From: Candidatus Cloacimonadota bacterium
Lineage (GTDB): Bacteria; Cloacimonadota; Cloacimonadia; Cloacimonadales; Cloacimonadaceae
Assembly: GCA_023230025.1 (NCBI GenBank)
Contig: JALNYD010000047.1
Coordinates: 1 to 13,200, forward strand
Direction of reading: 5' to 3'
Length of the DNA: 13,200 nucleotides
The translations under genes were made by a program, and so were the position numbers. The notes below the pieces were generated by a model, which searched no databases, had not been told where the DNA came from, and worked only from the letters and a program-made list of their open reading frames with translations. Positions 1 through 5,827 of the stretch are shown piece by piece; within the stretch, counting starts at the first letter, position 1; each line of letters starts with the position of its first letter.

Positions 1-335
1 TCGCTGCCGATCCAGCTCGCCTGAGCATCGATATCAGCCTGCAGCTTTGCCGGCAGCATGGCAAACAGCGCCTTACCCACAGAGCAGTGATAGTATTCTG
101 CCATCCAGCCTGCTAAATCCATCAGCTCCTGGGGCAGGATCGGGCGATCATCAAGAACTTCGGCAATTTCCTTGCAGGCAAAGCTTGGCGCTGGGATTTC
201 CGCCGAACAGATGCCCAGAACCAGCTTGGCATTCAAGGGAACCAGAACTCTGGCTCCGCAACTGATCCGATCCCGGCTCACATAGCTGAACTCCCTGACG
301 ATACTAAGCGGTAAATGAACTTTGTAGTAATGCAT
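1..335 (-). CDS. priA: Primosomal protein N' (PriA helicase), N-terminal part, cut by window edge
   Basis: PriA restarts stalled replication forks: it recognises branched DNA, unwinds it and loads the primosome. Only the first 111 codons are in the window, reading leftwards off the edge. The translation begins MHYYKVHLPLSIVREFSYVS and continues with CGARVLVPLNAKLVLGIC, then EIAEVLDDRPILPQELM and MAEYYHCSVGKALFAMLP. This order of 'x-V-x-LP, F-Y, G-RV-VP, ..VLD..P, WMAxYY..xxG..L...LP' is characteristic of the PriA 3'-DNA-binding domain (about residues 1-105). The helicase motifs and zinc-binding cysteines lie outside the window. An in-frame TAA lies four codons upstream, so ATG at 335 is the first possible ATG. 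No clear Shine-Dalgarno precedes it. It is divergent from the GNAT/racemase operon across a 160-bp spacer. Assignment is by recognition of the family pattern. Confidence 0.92.
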   Translation of the reverse strand, partial: MHYYKVHLPLSIVREFSYVSRDRISCGARVLVPLNAKLVLGICSAEIPAPSFACKEIAEVLDDRPILPQELMDLAGWMAEYYHCSVGKALFAMLPAKLQADIDAQASWIGS

Positions 336-341
336 AAAGGA

Positions 342-369
342 TGGATATTAGCCGGGACAAATCTGTCAA
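342..369 (-). promoter_or_regulatory. Possible priA promoter
   Basis: Reading leftwards there is a perfect -35 hexamer TTGACA (364-369), a 16-bp spacer and a weak -10 TATCCA (342-347). Transcription would start close to the priA ATG at 335, leaving almost no leader, which fits the lack of a Shine-Dalgarno site. The -10 matches consensus at only three of six positions, so this is tentative. Confidence 0.3.
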
Positions 370-403
370 GATGGAAATAATACTGCGAGCTCGAAAAAAA
401 GGC

Positions 404-432
404 TTGACAAGGCTTAAGTGATTGTGCAAGAT
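404..432 (+). promoter_or_regulatory. Candidate sigma-70-type promoter of the GNAT/racemase operon
   Basis: TTGACA (404-409) matches the -35 consensus exactly and is followed after 17 bp by CAAGAT (427-432), a moderate -10. It lies about 65 bp upstream of the GNAT start codon. A 6-bp inverted pair, GCAAGA (426-431) and TCTTGC (455-460), flanks the predicted transcription start and could be an operator, but arms this short occur often by chance. Confidence 0.45.
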
Positions 433-495
433 ATTTATACAAGCATGTAAACGGTCTTGCTTAGGCCTCAACACCAGTAAAGAAGGAGATACCAT

Positions 496-942
496 ATGTT
501 ACAGATAATCCAATTCACAAACTTGAAAGACATGGATAAAGTTATTAGCAAAGATGCTTTGATAGAGTTTCTACACACCCATCTGGATCGTTTCCGGGAC
601 GACAAGCTGTCCATAGGTAAAGCCATTGATTATGCTTTTAGCCGGGATGCTGGCAGAGGAGGCTTTGTGCTCCTGGCGCTTCAGGATGATCAACCTGTGG
701 GTGCTTTGGTAATGAACGATACTGGGATGCAGGATTTTATACCAGAGAACATTCTGGTCTATATCGCTGTAGATGCAGCCCGGCGCGGGGGTGGTATTGG
801 AAAAGCCTTGATTACGAAGGCTTTTGAGCTCACAAAGGGAAATATAGCCCTGCATGTAGAATATGATAATCCCGCCAAAAGACTCTACGAAAGGCTGGGA
901 TTCAGCAGTAAATACGCCGAGATGCGTTGGCAAAGGAGCTAA
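496..942 (+). CDS. GNAT-family N-acetyltransferase
   Basis: Predicted cytoplasmic GCN5-related acetyltransferase that moves the acetyl group of acetyl-CoA to an amine; the substrate cannot be told from sequence. At 148 aa it has normal single-domain length. Motif A is clear: strand ILVYIAV (86-92) followed by the acetyl-CoA pyrophosphate loop R-R-G-G-G-I-G-K (96-103), a form of Q/RxxGxG/A. Motif B is the NPAKRLYERLGF stretch (125-136) with the usual Asn, Tyr and Gly-Phe. The start is supported by a very strong Shine-Dalgarno, AAGGAG (483-488), 7 nt before the ATG. It is the first gene of a two-gene operon: its TAA at 940-942 is 2 nt from the racemase ATG, and the Shine-Dalgarno of the racemase lies in its last codons. 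The pairing hints at an amino-acid substrate, but that is inference. Confidence 0.86.
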   Translation: MLQIIQFTNLKDMDKVISKDALIEFLHTHLDRFRDDKLSIGKAIDYAFSRDAGRGGFVLLALQDDQPVGALVMNDTGMQDFIPENILVYIAVDAARRGGGIGKALITKAFELTKGNIALHVEYDNPAKRLYERLGFSSKYAEMRWQRS

Positions 943-944
943 GT

Positions 945-2030
945 ATGGCAAGGCTCAAGGTTCACATTGATCGCTTGATCCAAAATATCGAGATCATCTC
1001 AAAGTTTATGCAGGAGCATGGCAAGGAATGGTCTCTGGTAGTCAAGGTATTGGGCACGGATAAAGCCGTCCTCACCAAACTCCTGCAGCATCCAGCCATT
1101 CTTGGAACACACTCCATAGCCGTGTCGCAGTGGAAATCTCTACGCATGGTGAAAGAGCTCAACCCCAGTTTACGCACAATGTTCATCAAACCCCCTTCCA
1201 CAAAAAACGTCAAAGAAGTGGTGGCATATGCGGATATCTCGTTGAATACAAACTTCACCACCATCATGGCACTAAATGACGAAGCCAAACGTCAGGACAA
1301 AATCCATCAGGTGATCGTAATGATAGAAATGGGTGAATTGCGTGAAGGAATCAAGCGCGAAGGTTTGATACCTTTCTATAAGAAGATCTTCAAGCTTTCC
1401 AATCTTGACGTCGTCGGCATCGGAACAAACCTGGGTTGCATGTATGGAGTTCAGCCCACTTATGATAAGCTGATTCAACTTGTGCTCTATGAACAACTCA
1501 TTGAAGCAAAGTTCAAACGCAACCTGGAATTGGTTTCTGGTGCCAGCAGCATCACGATGCCGATTTTGGAAAAAGGAAAAGTGCCCAGCGGGATCAACCA
1601 TTTCCGCATTGGTGAAGCCGCATTTCTGGGTACATCGCCTCTGGATAACAAGCCAATTCTGGGACTAAACACTGGAGCTTTCACCTTTGAAGCAAACATC
1701 GTGGAACTCTATAGAAAGGCCAATGTCCCTGATGGAACAATCACTGATGCTGCAGTTGGGCACACTTCCTCCGATATGGATATTGAGGATGATGGCCAGA
1801 GTTTCAAAGCTGTACTGGATTTTGGGGTTCTGGATGTAGATGCCGATAACCTGATTCCCGAAGATAAGAGTATCCGCTTCTTTGGTAACAGCAGCGATCT
1901 CACAGTATATGATCTGGGGGATAATCCCAGTGGCTACAAATCAGGTGATACCATACGCTTTGAATTGAAATACATGGCAGTGGCAAAGCTGATGTACTCT
2001 CGCTTTGTCGAAAAAGTGCTGATTGATTAA
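945..2030 (+). CDS. PLP-dependent alanine/ornithine racemase family enzyme (Orr-like)
   Basis: Predicted cytoplasmic fold-type III PLP enzyme that interconverts L- and D-forms of an amino acid. From memory it resembles ornithine racemase of clostridial ornithine fermenters along its whole 361 aa. Visible features are SLVVK (30-34), with Lys34 as the likely PLP Schiff-base lysine; YADISLNT (95-102); M-I-E-M-G-E-L-R-E-G (126-135); SGASSITMPIL (198-208) and FRIGEAAFLG (220-229), the probable cofactor phosphate-binding area; then a C-terminal beta domain beginning near LGLNTGAFTFEANIVEL (239-255). ATG at 945 is chosen over an in-frame TTG at 927 because AAAGGAG (932-938) sits 6 nt before it and family proteins begin at this point. 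Ornithine racemase activity is the best guess; another amino acid (Ala, Lys, Ser) is possible, so no symbol is given. Confidence 0.82.
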   Translation: MARLKVHIDRLIQNIEIISKFMQEHGKEWSLVVKVLGTDKAVLTKLLQHPAILGTHSIAVSQWKSLRMVKELNPSLRTMFIKPPSTKNVKEVVAYADISLNTNFTTIMALNDEAKRQDKIHQVIVMIEMGELREGIKREGLIPFYKKIFKLSNLDVVGIGTNLGCMYGVQPTYDKLIQLVLYEQLIEAKFKRNLELVSGASSITMPILEKGKVPSGINHFRIGEAAFLGTSPLDNKPILGLNTGAFTFEANIVELYRKANVPDGTITDAAVGHTSSDMDIEDDGQSFKAVLDFGVLDVDADNLIPEDKSIRFFGNSSDLTVYDLGDNPSGYKSGDTIRFELKYMAVAKLMYSRFVEKVLID

Positions 2031-2060
2031 GGCTTTCTCGGAGGTATTAGGCAGCGTTGC

Positions 2061-2088
2061 CTGATCTGGCTTGAGATAGCCAGATCAG
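2061..2088. repeat. Perfect 10-bp inverted repeat (hairpin) after the racemase gene
   Basis: CTGATCTGGC (2061-2070), an 8-nt loop and GCCAGATCAG (2079-2088) form a perfect stem starting 30 nt after the racemase stop. No T-run follows on either strand, so it is not a canonical intrinsic terminator. It may protect the 3' end of the mRNA or assist termination of the plus-strand operon. Confidence 0.6.
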
Positions 2089-2121
2089 TGTCAAGTCCTG
2101 TCCTCCCGGGTTCACGCTATG

Positions 2122-2188
2122 TTCAGCACTACATCACCCCATATTTCCCCCATGCCATGCGGATATTATGGGGTGATATAGTGCTGAA
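2122..2188. repeat. 67-bp imperfect palindrome in the convergent intergenic region
   Basis: The left arm reads TTCAGCACTA-C-ATCACCCCATA (2122-2143). The right arm, ending at 2188, is its reverse complement apart from one mismatch after the first ten bases. Pairing becomes weak around a central part of roughly 20 nt. Outside the arms, CCCGG/CCGGG segments (2106-2110 and 2190-2195) could extend it. There is no T-run and no open reading frame. It looks like a small dispersed intergenic element (REP/MITE type) or a strong mRNA-end hairpin; one window cannot show whether it is repeated in the genome. Confidence 0.6.
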
Positions 2189-2229
2189 GCCGGGCTAGAC
2201 CATGGGGAGCGTATTTGGTAAGGGTAGAT

Positions 2230-2258
2230 GAACAAAGCCCCGCCGGATGGCAGGGCTT
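2230..2258 (-). terminator. Rho-independent terminator of the seven-gene operon
   Basis: On the minus strand AAGCCCTGCC, a 4-nt ATCC loop and GGCGGGGCTT form a 10-bp GC-rich stem with one U-G wobble (2235-2258), followed by a T-rich tail TGTT. It lies 30 nt beyond the stop codon of the last operon gene at 2288. On the plus strand the hairpin is followed by atgtatgtta, so termination in that direction would be weaker. Confidence 0.72.
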
Positions 2259-2287
2259 ATGTATGTTAATACTCTATTCGTTGATAT

Positions 2288-3682
2288 TTAGGCTTTCAAA
2301 GTGAATCTGAACTGATAATTCATTTCTTGCTGTACGTTGAATTTCCATGATTCACAGATTCTCTTTACTTCGGATACGAAGCCTGCAGGATACTCGCCTA
2401 ATGGAATGACATCCGCAGATATCACATTACCATTCTGGGCAACAAACAGATTGATACGGAAGGTCATTGATTGATTCATCTGAGCCTGCCGGTAGGCAGC
2501 CTCGATCTGACTCTGGCGATCGCGCACCTGTTGTCCAAGGCTGGTATAGCGAGCTTGCGTAGAGGCATCCAATTTACTAATGCTACTTTCGGTAACCGTT
2601 GCAATATTGCGGCTTCGGAAATCCTGCATAATCTGGATATCCCGGCTGGATTGCTCCCATGATTTTCCTGAAAGGGTTACTCCCCTGGCATCGCCAGTGA
2701 TGTATGCTCCAGTTCCTCCCACAGGGGCAACTGAATAACCTTGGGTAGCTGGGCCGGATGCGGCAATTGCACCAATGTTGGTAGTTACACCAGGACCTTG
2801 AGTAGAACTGAAAGTAGTTCCTGTGCCACCAGCAGTGACACCACCGCCACTGCCACCGATTCCTGAACCTCTACCACCACCTGATCCTGTAACGGCAAAA
2901 CCTTCAACAACTGTAACAATTGCATAATTCGCAGGAGCTTGAGTTGCATTGGGATCAAAGGAGCCTCCCAGTAAGCTGGAGATGCCTGAGGAACCTGTGC
3001 TGGCTTGACCACCCTGACCAGTAGTAGCAGTACCTTGCGGTGCGTCAGCCACTGGTGCTTCAGGAGTAATTTCTGGAGCCGCAGCAGTAGGCGCGATATC
3101 TGGAACTACTTTTTGAGCGATCTGGGCCATCCTTAGTTCCACGGTTTCTTCCACGTAAGTCTCCTTACTCAGGAACAGATCAAAAAAGATCAGGAAGAGC
3201 ACCGTAAGGATAGCTGCAATCAACATTATGCCACGGTTGAATCTCTCTACTGGAAGCAGGTCAGGCCGTCTTGCACTGGCAATAACGTCGCCGCGTTGCT
3301 GCTCGTTCAGAACGGCTACATATGGCACGCGGAAATCAAATTCCACGTTCCAATCCTTGAGAAGCTGAAGTTCTCCACTCATTGTGGGGTCCAGAACAAG
3401 CTGGTTTCCTGAAAGCAGGTTTTGCTGTTTCAGGTAGGCATGATCCACATCCTGACCATCCTTTTTACAGGTGAACTCGGCTCCGGATGGGATGTTCATA
3501 ACCAGTTTGTCTCCTACTTTTTTGACAAACAGATGTTTGTCCGGAAACGAGGGGTCAAGAATCTGCCATTGCAGAAACTTGTTTGAACCTATAAAGAATT
3601 GCTTACGGATTTCTCTGCCTTCTTTGGCATAATCCAGAAACGTTTCTTTGTAGTTCAATTTGAGACTTAGAATCTTAGCCAT
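2288..3682 (-). CDS. TonB-like force-transducing protein with AgmX/PglI-type C-terminal domain
   Basis: Predicted inner-membrane protein that links a TolQ/TolR-type motor to periplasmic or outer-membrane partners. It has 464 aa in four parts: a cytoplasmic N-terminal region of about 150 residues; one membrane helix, GIMLIAAILTVLFLIFFDLFL (151-171 with no break), next to an Arg-rich flank; a long low-complexity linker, Ala/Pro-rich at 193-215 and Gly/Ser/Thr-rich at 218-330; and a C-terminal domain at about 390-464 (IEAAYRQA, then FRINLFVAQNGNVISADV, then CESWKFN). The last has the 'f-I-x-x-x-G-x-V ... W-x-f' layout of AgmX/PglI and TonB C-terminal domains. GGAGG 4 nt before the ATG supports the start. 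It is the last operon gene, 12 nt after the Asp-bearing ExbD-like gene. Overall it resembles Myxococcus GltJ/AgmX, but no GYF or zinc-ribbon motif is visible at the N-terminus. Confidence 0.76.
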   Translation of the reverse strand: MAKILSLKLNYKETFLDYAKEGREIRKQFFIGSNKFLQWQILDPSFPDKHLFVKKVGDKLVMNIPSGAEFTCKKDGQDVDHAYLKQQNLLSGNQLVLDPTMSGELQLLKDWNVEFDFRVPYVAVLNEQQRGDVIASARRPDLLPVERFNRGIMLIAAILTVLFLIFFDLFLSKETYVEETVELRMAQIAQKVVPDIAPTAAAPEITPEAPVADAPQGTATTGQGGQASTGSSGISSLLGGSFDPNATQAPANYAIVTVVEGFAVTGSGGGRGSGIGGSGGGVTAGGTGTTFSSTQGPGVTTNIGAIAASGPATQGYSVAPVGGTGAYITGDARGVTLSGKSWEQSSRDIQIMQDFRSRNIATVTESSISKLDASTQARYTSLGQQVRDRQSQIEAAYRQAQMNQSMTFRINLFVAQNGNVISADVIPLGEYPAGFVSEVKRICESWKFNVQQEMNYQFRFTLKA

Positions 3683-3694
3683 AAGACCTCCATA

Positions 3695-4240
3695 TTACTG
3701 AATTGACGCCGGACGGTAGTCCGATAACCAGTCCGGGTCTTCAATTGTTGCAAAATAGATGTTTGGGAAGTTGGCATAAGTTGCCACCCTGATAATTTCT
3801 GTAACATACACGCAGCGAATGAAAGCATCAGCTTGCACAACAAGGCAGGCACTGCTCTTTTTTGCTTCAGGAATGCTAGCCATTTCATTCAAGAAGAACT
3901 GCTTCATCGCTTCACGGGTGTTTGCGTCTGAAATCATATCATCTGGCGTGCCCAGCGGCAGACTTTCAATTCCAAACAGGATTTTGTCCTGATACATTTT
4001 AACAGGGACGACTTCCGGGTTTTCCATAAGTTTTTCATTCGTTATAGTTTGAGGATAGATCATATCCTCAAGCTCCGAAATCTTGGTTGTTTCCATGGAA
4101 ACGTTCTTGATGAGGAAAACCAGGATTATGGTCAACACATCCAAAAGGGATGTGATGGAGAGGCCATGGGCTTCCTCAGCTTTTTTGCGAACTCTTCTAG
4201 AGCCTTGTTTTTTACTTACTACTTGACCATGAACACTCAT
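3695..4240 (-). CDS. ExbD/TolR-family protein with the conserved membrane Asp
   Basis: Predicted single-span inner-membrane subunit that works inside a TolQ/ExbB pentamer. ExbD and TolR use a membrane Asp to carry protons and convert the proton-motive force into movement. This 181-aa protein has a basic cytoplasmic N-terminus (Lys/Arg-rich, 10-21), then LSITSLLDVLTIILVFL (27-43), where Asp34 lines up with Asp25 of E. coli ExbD. The periplasmic domain ends in the family pattern ACLVVQADAFIRCVYVTEII (131-150) followed by a short strand, IYFAT. GGGAGG 5 nt before ATG 4240 supports the start. A 15-nt gap separates it from the preceding ExbD paralogue, and it lies upstream of the TonB-like gene. 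Compared with AglQ/AglS of Myxococcus it fills one of the two TolR slots. Confidence 0.82.
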   Translation of the reverse strand: MSVHGQVVSKKQGSRRVRKKAEEAHGLSITSLLDVLTIILVFLIKNVSMETTKISELEDMIYPQTITNEKLMENPEVVPVKMYQDKILFGIESLPLGTPDDMISDANTREAMKQFFLNEMASIPEAKKSSACLVVQADAFIRCVYVTEIIRVATYANFPNIYFATIEDPDWLSDYRPASIQ

Positions 4241-4255
4241 CTTTACCTCCCCACA

Positions 4256-4771
4256 TCAGTAGTAATACATTTCTTTGGGGTTCATATACTTAACCGTAAC
4301 GAAACCAGTTTGTTTGCAGATATCGATTGTGCGGATCAGGATATCATACATGACATCCGGATACACTACAACACCAATTTCACTTTTATCAGGGTACTTT
4401 TCTTTCAAACGCACAAGGTTATTTTGCAAAGAGGCAAAATCAAAGGCATCTCCCGCTTTGGGAAGCTTGATAACGCTTTTGTCCAAATCCCGAATCTCGA
4501 AGCCAGGAAAAAGGCCAGTCTCGTGCTCAGTGGCATAGATGCGTATTTCTACTAATGCTTCACTGCCACCTCCAGCACCTTCGCCGCTTCCTCCACTGAC
4601 TCCTGAGGATTCAAAGTTAAGAGCAATCATAGCCACTTGGGAGATCACGATCATAAGCATTAAAAATGGGATGATCGTGATAAACAGGTTCATGATAGGA
4701 ACCAGATTGGGTTCCTGTGGCGCTGTTTGACCTTGTTGTTGTCTCGCCTGTGACGGACGATAAACTCCCAT
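4256..4771 (-). CDS. ExbD/TolR-like paralogue with Asn in place of the proton-carrying Asp
   Basis: A second predicted TolR/ExbD-type subunit, 171 aa. The family signature N-x-x-P-x-x-D at the start of the membrane helix reads N22-L-V-P25-I-M-N28 here, with Asn28 (codon AAC, 4688-4690 on the complementary strand) where family members have Asp. No other acidic residue lies in the hydrophobic stretch (about 23-50). A Gly/Ser-rich linker (57-70) leads to a periplasmic domain with EIGVVVYPDVMYDILIRTID (131-150) and a terminal strand, FVTVKYM. The Shine-Dalgarno AAGGAA overlaps the last codons of the ExbB gene, whose stop is 4 nt from this ATG, so translation is probably coupled. It may be a structural partner of the Asp-bearing paralogue. 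Family membership rests on topology and the N-x-x-P signature; the Asn is read directly from the sequence. Confidence 0.78.
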   Translation of the reverse strand: MGVYRPSQARQQQGQTAPQEPNLVPIMNLFITIIPFLMLMIVISQVAMIALNFESSGVSGGSGEGAGGGSEALVEIRIYATEHETGLFPGFEIRDLDKSVIKLPKAGDAFDFASLQNNLVRLKEKYPDKSEIGVVVYPDVMYDILIRTIDICKQTGFVTVKYMNPKEMYYY

Positions 4772-4775
4772 AATC

Positions 4776-5552
4776 TTATTCCTTGATGTAGTTGTTGATG
4801 TGGTTCACCAATTTTACACTATATTCGTCAATGTTACTGATAATGTTTTGGGCGCGTGCGAACAAAGCACCCTTGATAAGAGTAAGAGGAATAGCGCCAA
4901 TCAAACCAAGAGCGGTGGTTCCAATAGCCAGGTAGATACCTTTGGTAAGAGCCCGGTTGGCTTCGGCACCGGAGAGAGTAGCCATGGAATCGAAAGCTTG
5001 GATCAAGCCAAAAATGGTTCCCAGAAGACCAAGGTAAGTACTGATCTGAGCCAGAGTATCAAACCAGAAGAGGTTTCCGTCCAGTTTATGCACAGTTTGC
5101 AGCACAGCTTCGTCAAAAGCATTCTGCACTGAGATCCTGGCTTCTTCACCTTTCTTTCCAGATTTAACGACATCTTGCAGAACTTTCAATCCGCTCCAGC
5201 AGATGAAGCCCATAGTGGTTCCACGGAATTCATTGGCTACTTTGGTAGCATCCTCAATATGACCATTTTTGACATAGTTTTTGATTTTCACAAAGAAAGT
5301 TTCGGGATCGATTTTCTCGCGAACATAAAGTTGGATATAGCGAACTACTGCATAGGCCAATCCAATAACCACTACAAAAAGGATCACATAAGCCATTGAT
5401 CCGCTGTTTTTGAATAGAGTTATCGGATTAAGTGCGCCACTTCCAGCACTTGGAGCAGCGGTTTGAGTAGCTTCGGCAGCTTCCTGTGCAAAGAGGAAAC
5501 CAACACTGAGCATGAGGGCGATCACAACGAGTAAGGTATTTTTGACTTTCAT
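4776..5552 (-). CDS. TolQ/ExbB/MotA-family proton-channel stator subunit
   Basis: Predicted inner-membrane protein forming the pentamer that drives ExbD/TolR movement. The 258 aa show an N-terminal signal-like hydrophobic segment (5-22, FLFA then Gln23), then a first membrane helix (about 52-71), a large cytoplasmic loop (72-160), and two closing helices with family motifs: YLGLLGTIFGLIQAF (173-187) and AIGTTALGLIGAIPLTLI (209-226). The Thr residues in both (Thr179, Thr212/213) correspond to the conserved pore Thr residues of TolQ/ExbB. The start overlaps the preceding gene's stop as ATGA, with AAGGAG 6 nt upstream. The next gene, an ExbD-like subunit, starts 4 nt after it. The cleavable-looking N-terminal extension is absent from E. 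coli TolQ but known in some ExbB/TtpC-type proteins. Confidence 0.93.
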   Translation of the reverse strand: MKVKNTLLVVIALMLSVGFLFAQEAAEATQTAAPSAGSGALNPITLFKNSGSMAYVILFVVVIGLAYAVVRYIQLYVREKIDPETFFVKIKNYVKNGHIEDATKVANEFRGTTMGFICWSGLKVLQDVVKSGKKGEEARISVQNAFDEAVLQTVHKLDGNLFWFDTLAQISTYLGLLGTIFGLIQAFDSMATLSGAEANRALTKGIYLAIGTTALGLIGAIPLTLIKGALFARAQNIISNIDEYSVKLVNHINNYIKE

Positions 5553-5827
5553 TTTGACTCCTTAAGCCATTTATTTAATAGGATTTCACTGTTTTCTCTC
5601 ACAATCTGGTCATCCAGCACAAAGCGGTACTTTTTGCTGATGGTATAGGTTTCGCTCTTAGCCTTGTAGATACCTGATTCGGGGGCAAATGCTTTTACAT
5701 CAATGACGATTTCTTCTTCATCAATGTAGATGTTTCCGGCATTGGTACCCTGAGTTGTTGCCTGTTGAGCAACAAGAATGCCGCTAAAGGCGATGAAAGC
5801 AAAGAGCAAGAATAGCATTTTCTTCAT
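5549..5827 (-). CDS. Small exported protein of unknown function
   Basis: I do not recognise this family. The 92-aa product has a textbook signal peptide: MKK, a hydrophobic core LFLLFAFIAFSGIL (5-18), then VAQ with likely cleavage near residues 20-21. The mature part is about 70 residues: a short Thr/Gln/Asn-rich lead, an acidic beta-type segment IYIDEEEIVIDVKAFAPESG (33-52), then SETYTISKKYRFVLDDQIVR and a short helical tail, LLNKWLKESK. There is no lipobox and no second membrane span. It is real: ATGA overlaps link it to the genes on both sides, and GGAGGAA lies 5-6 nt before its ATG. Its place between the giant TPR protein and the stator suggests a periplasmic accessory subunit of the same machine; that is inference. 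Confidence 0.8.
   Translation of the reverse strand: MKKMLFLLFAFIAFSGILVAQQATTQGTNAGNIYIDEEEIVIDVKAFAPESGIYKAKSETYTISKKYRFVLDDQIVRENSEILLNKWLKESK

Noticed and set aside
47..265. 72-codon plus-strand open frame
   Set aside because: Opposite strand encodes a recognisable PriA N-terminus; the plus-strand translation is Pro/Ser-rich with no domain.
480..498. AGAAGGAGATACCATATG resembles the ribosome-binding region of T7 expression vectors, suggesting vector contamination
   Set aside because: It is not identical, no T7 promoter, lac operator or cloning-site sequence lies upstream, and the flanking genes are continuous chromosome-like sequence. It is simply a strong natural Shine-Dalgarno.
2785..3012. 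Repeated short GGN-type codons that could be read as a tandem repeat
   Set aside because: They encode the Gly/Ser/Thr-rich linker of the TonB-like protein; the DNA repeats are irregular and follow codon boundaries, with no CRISPR-like spacing.
4049..4555. 168-codon plus-strand open frame spanning the two ExbD-like genes
   Set aside because: Antisense to two genes with clear ExbD/TolR motifs and good Shine-Dalgarno sites; its translation shows no recognisable domain.
4771..4776. Assignment of the motor genes to a standard Tol-Pal system (tolQ, tolR, tolA)
   Set aside because: There are two TolR-like genes, no TolB or Pal, and the TonB-like protein has a large cytoplasmic head and AgmX-like C-terminus; specific tol symbols would overstate the case.
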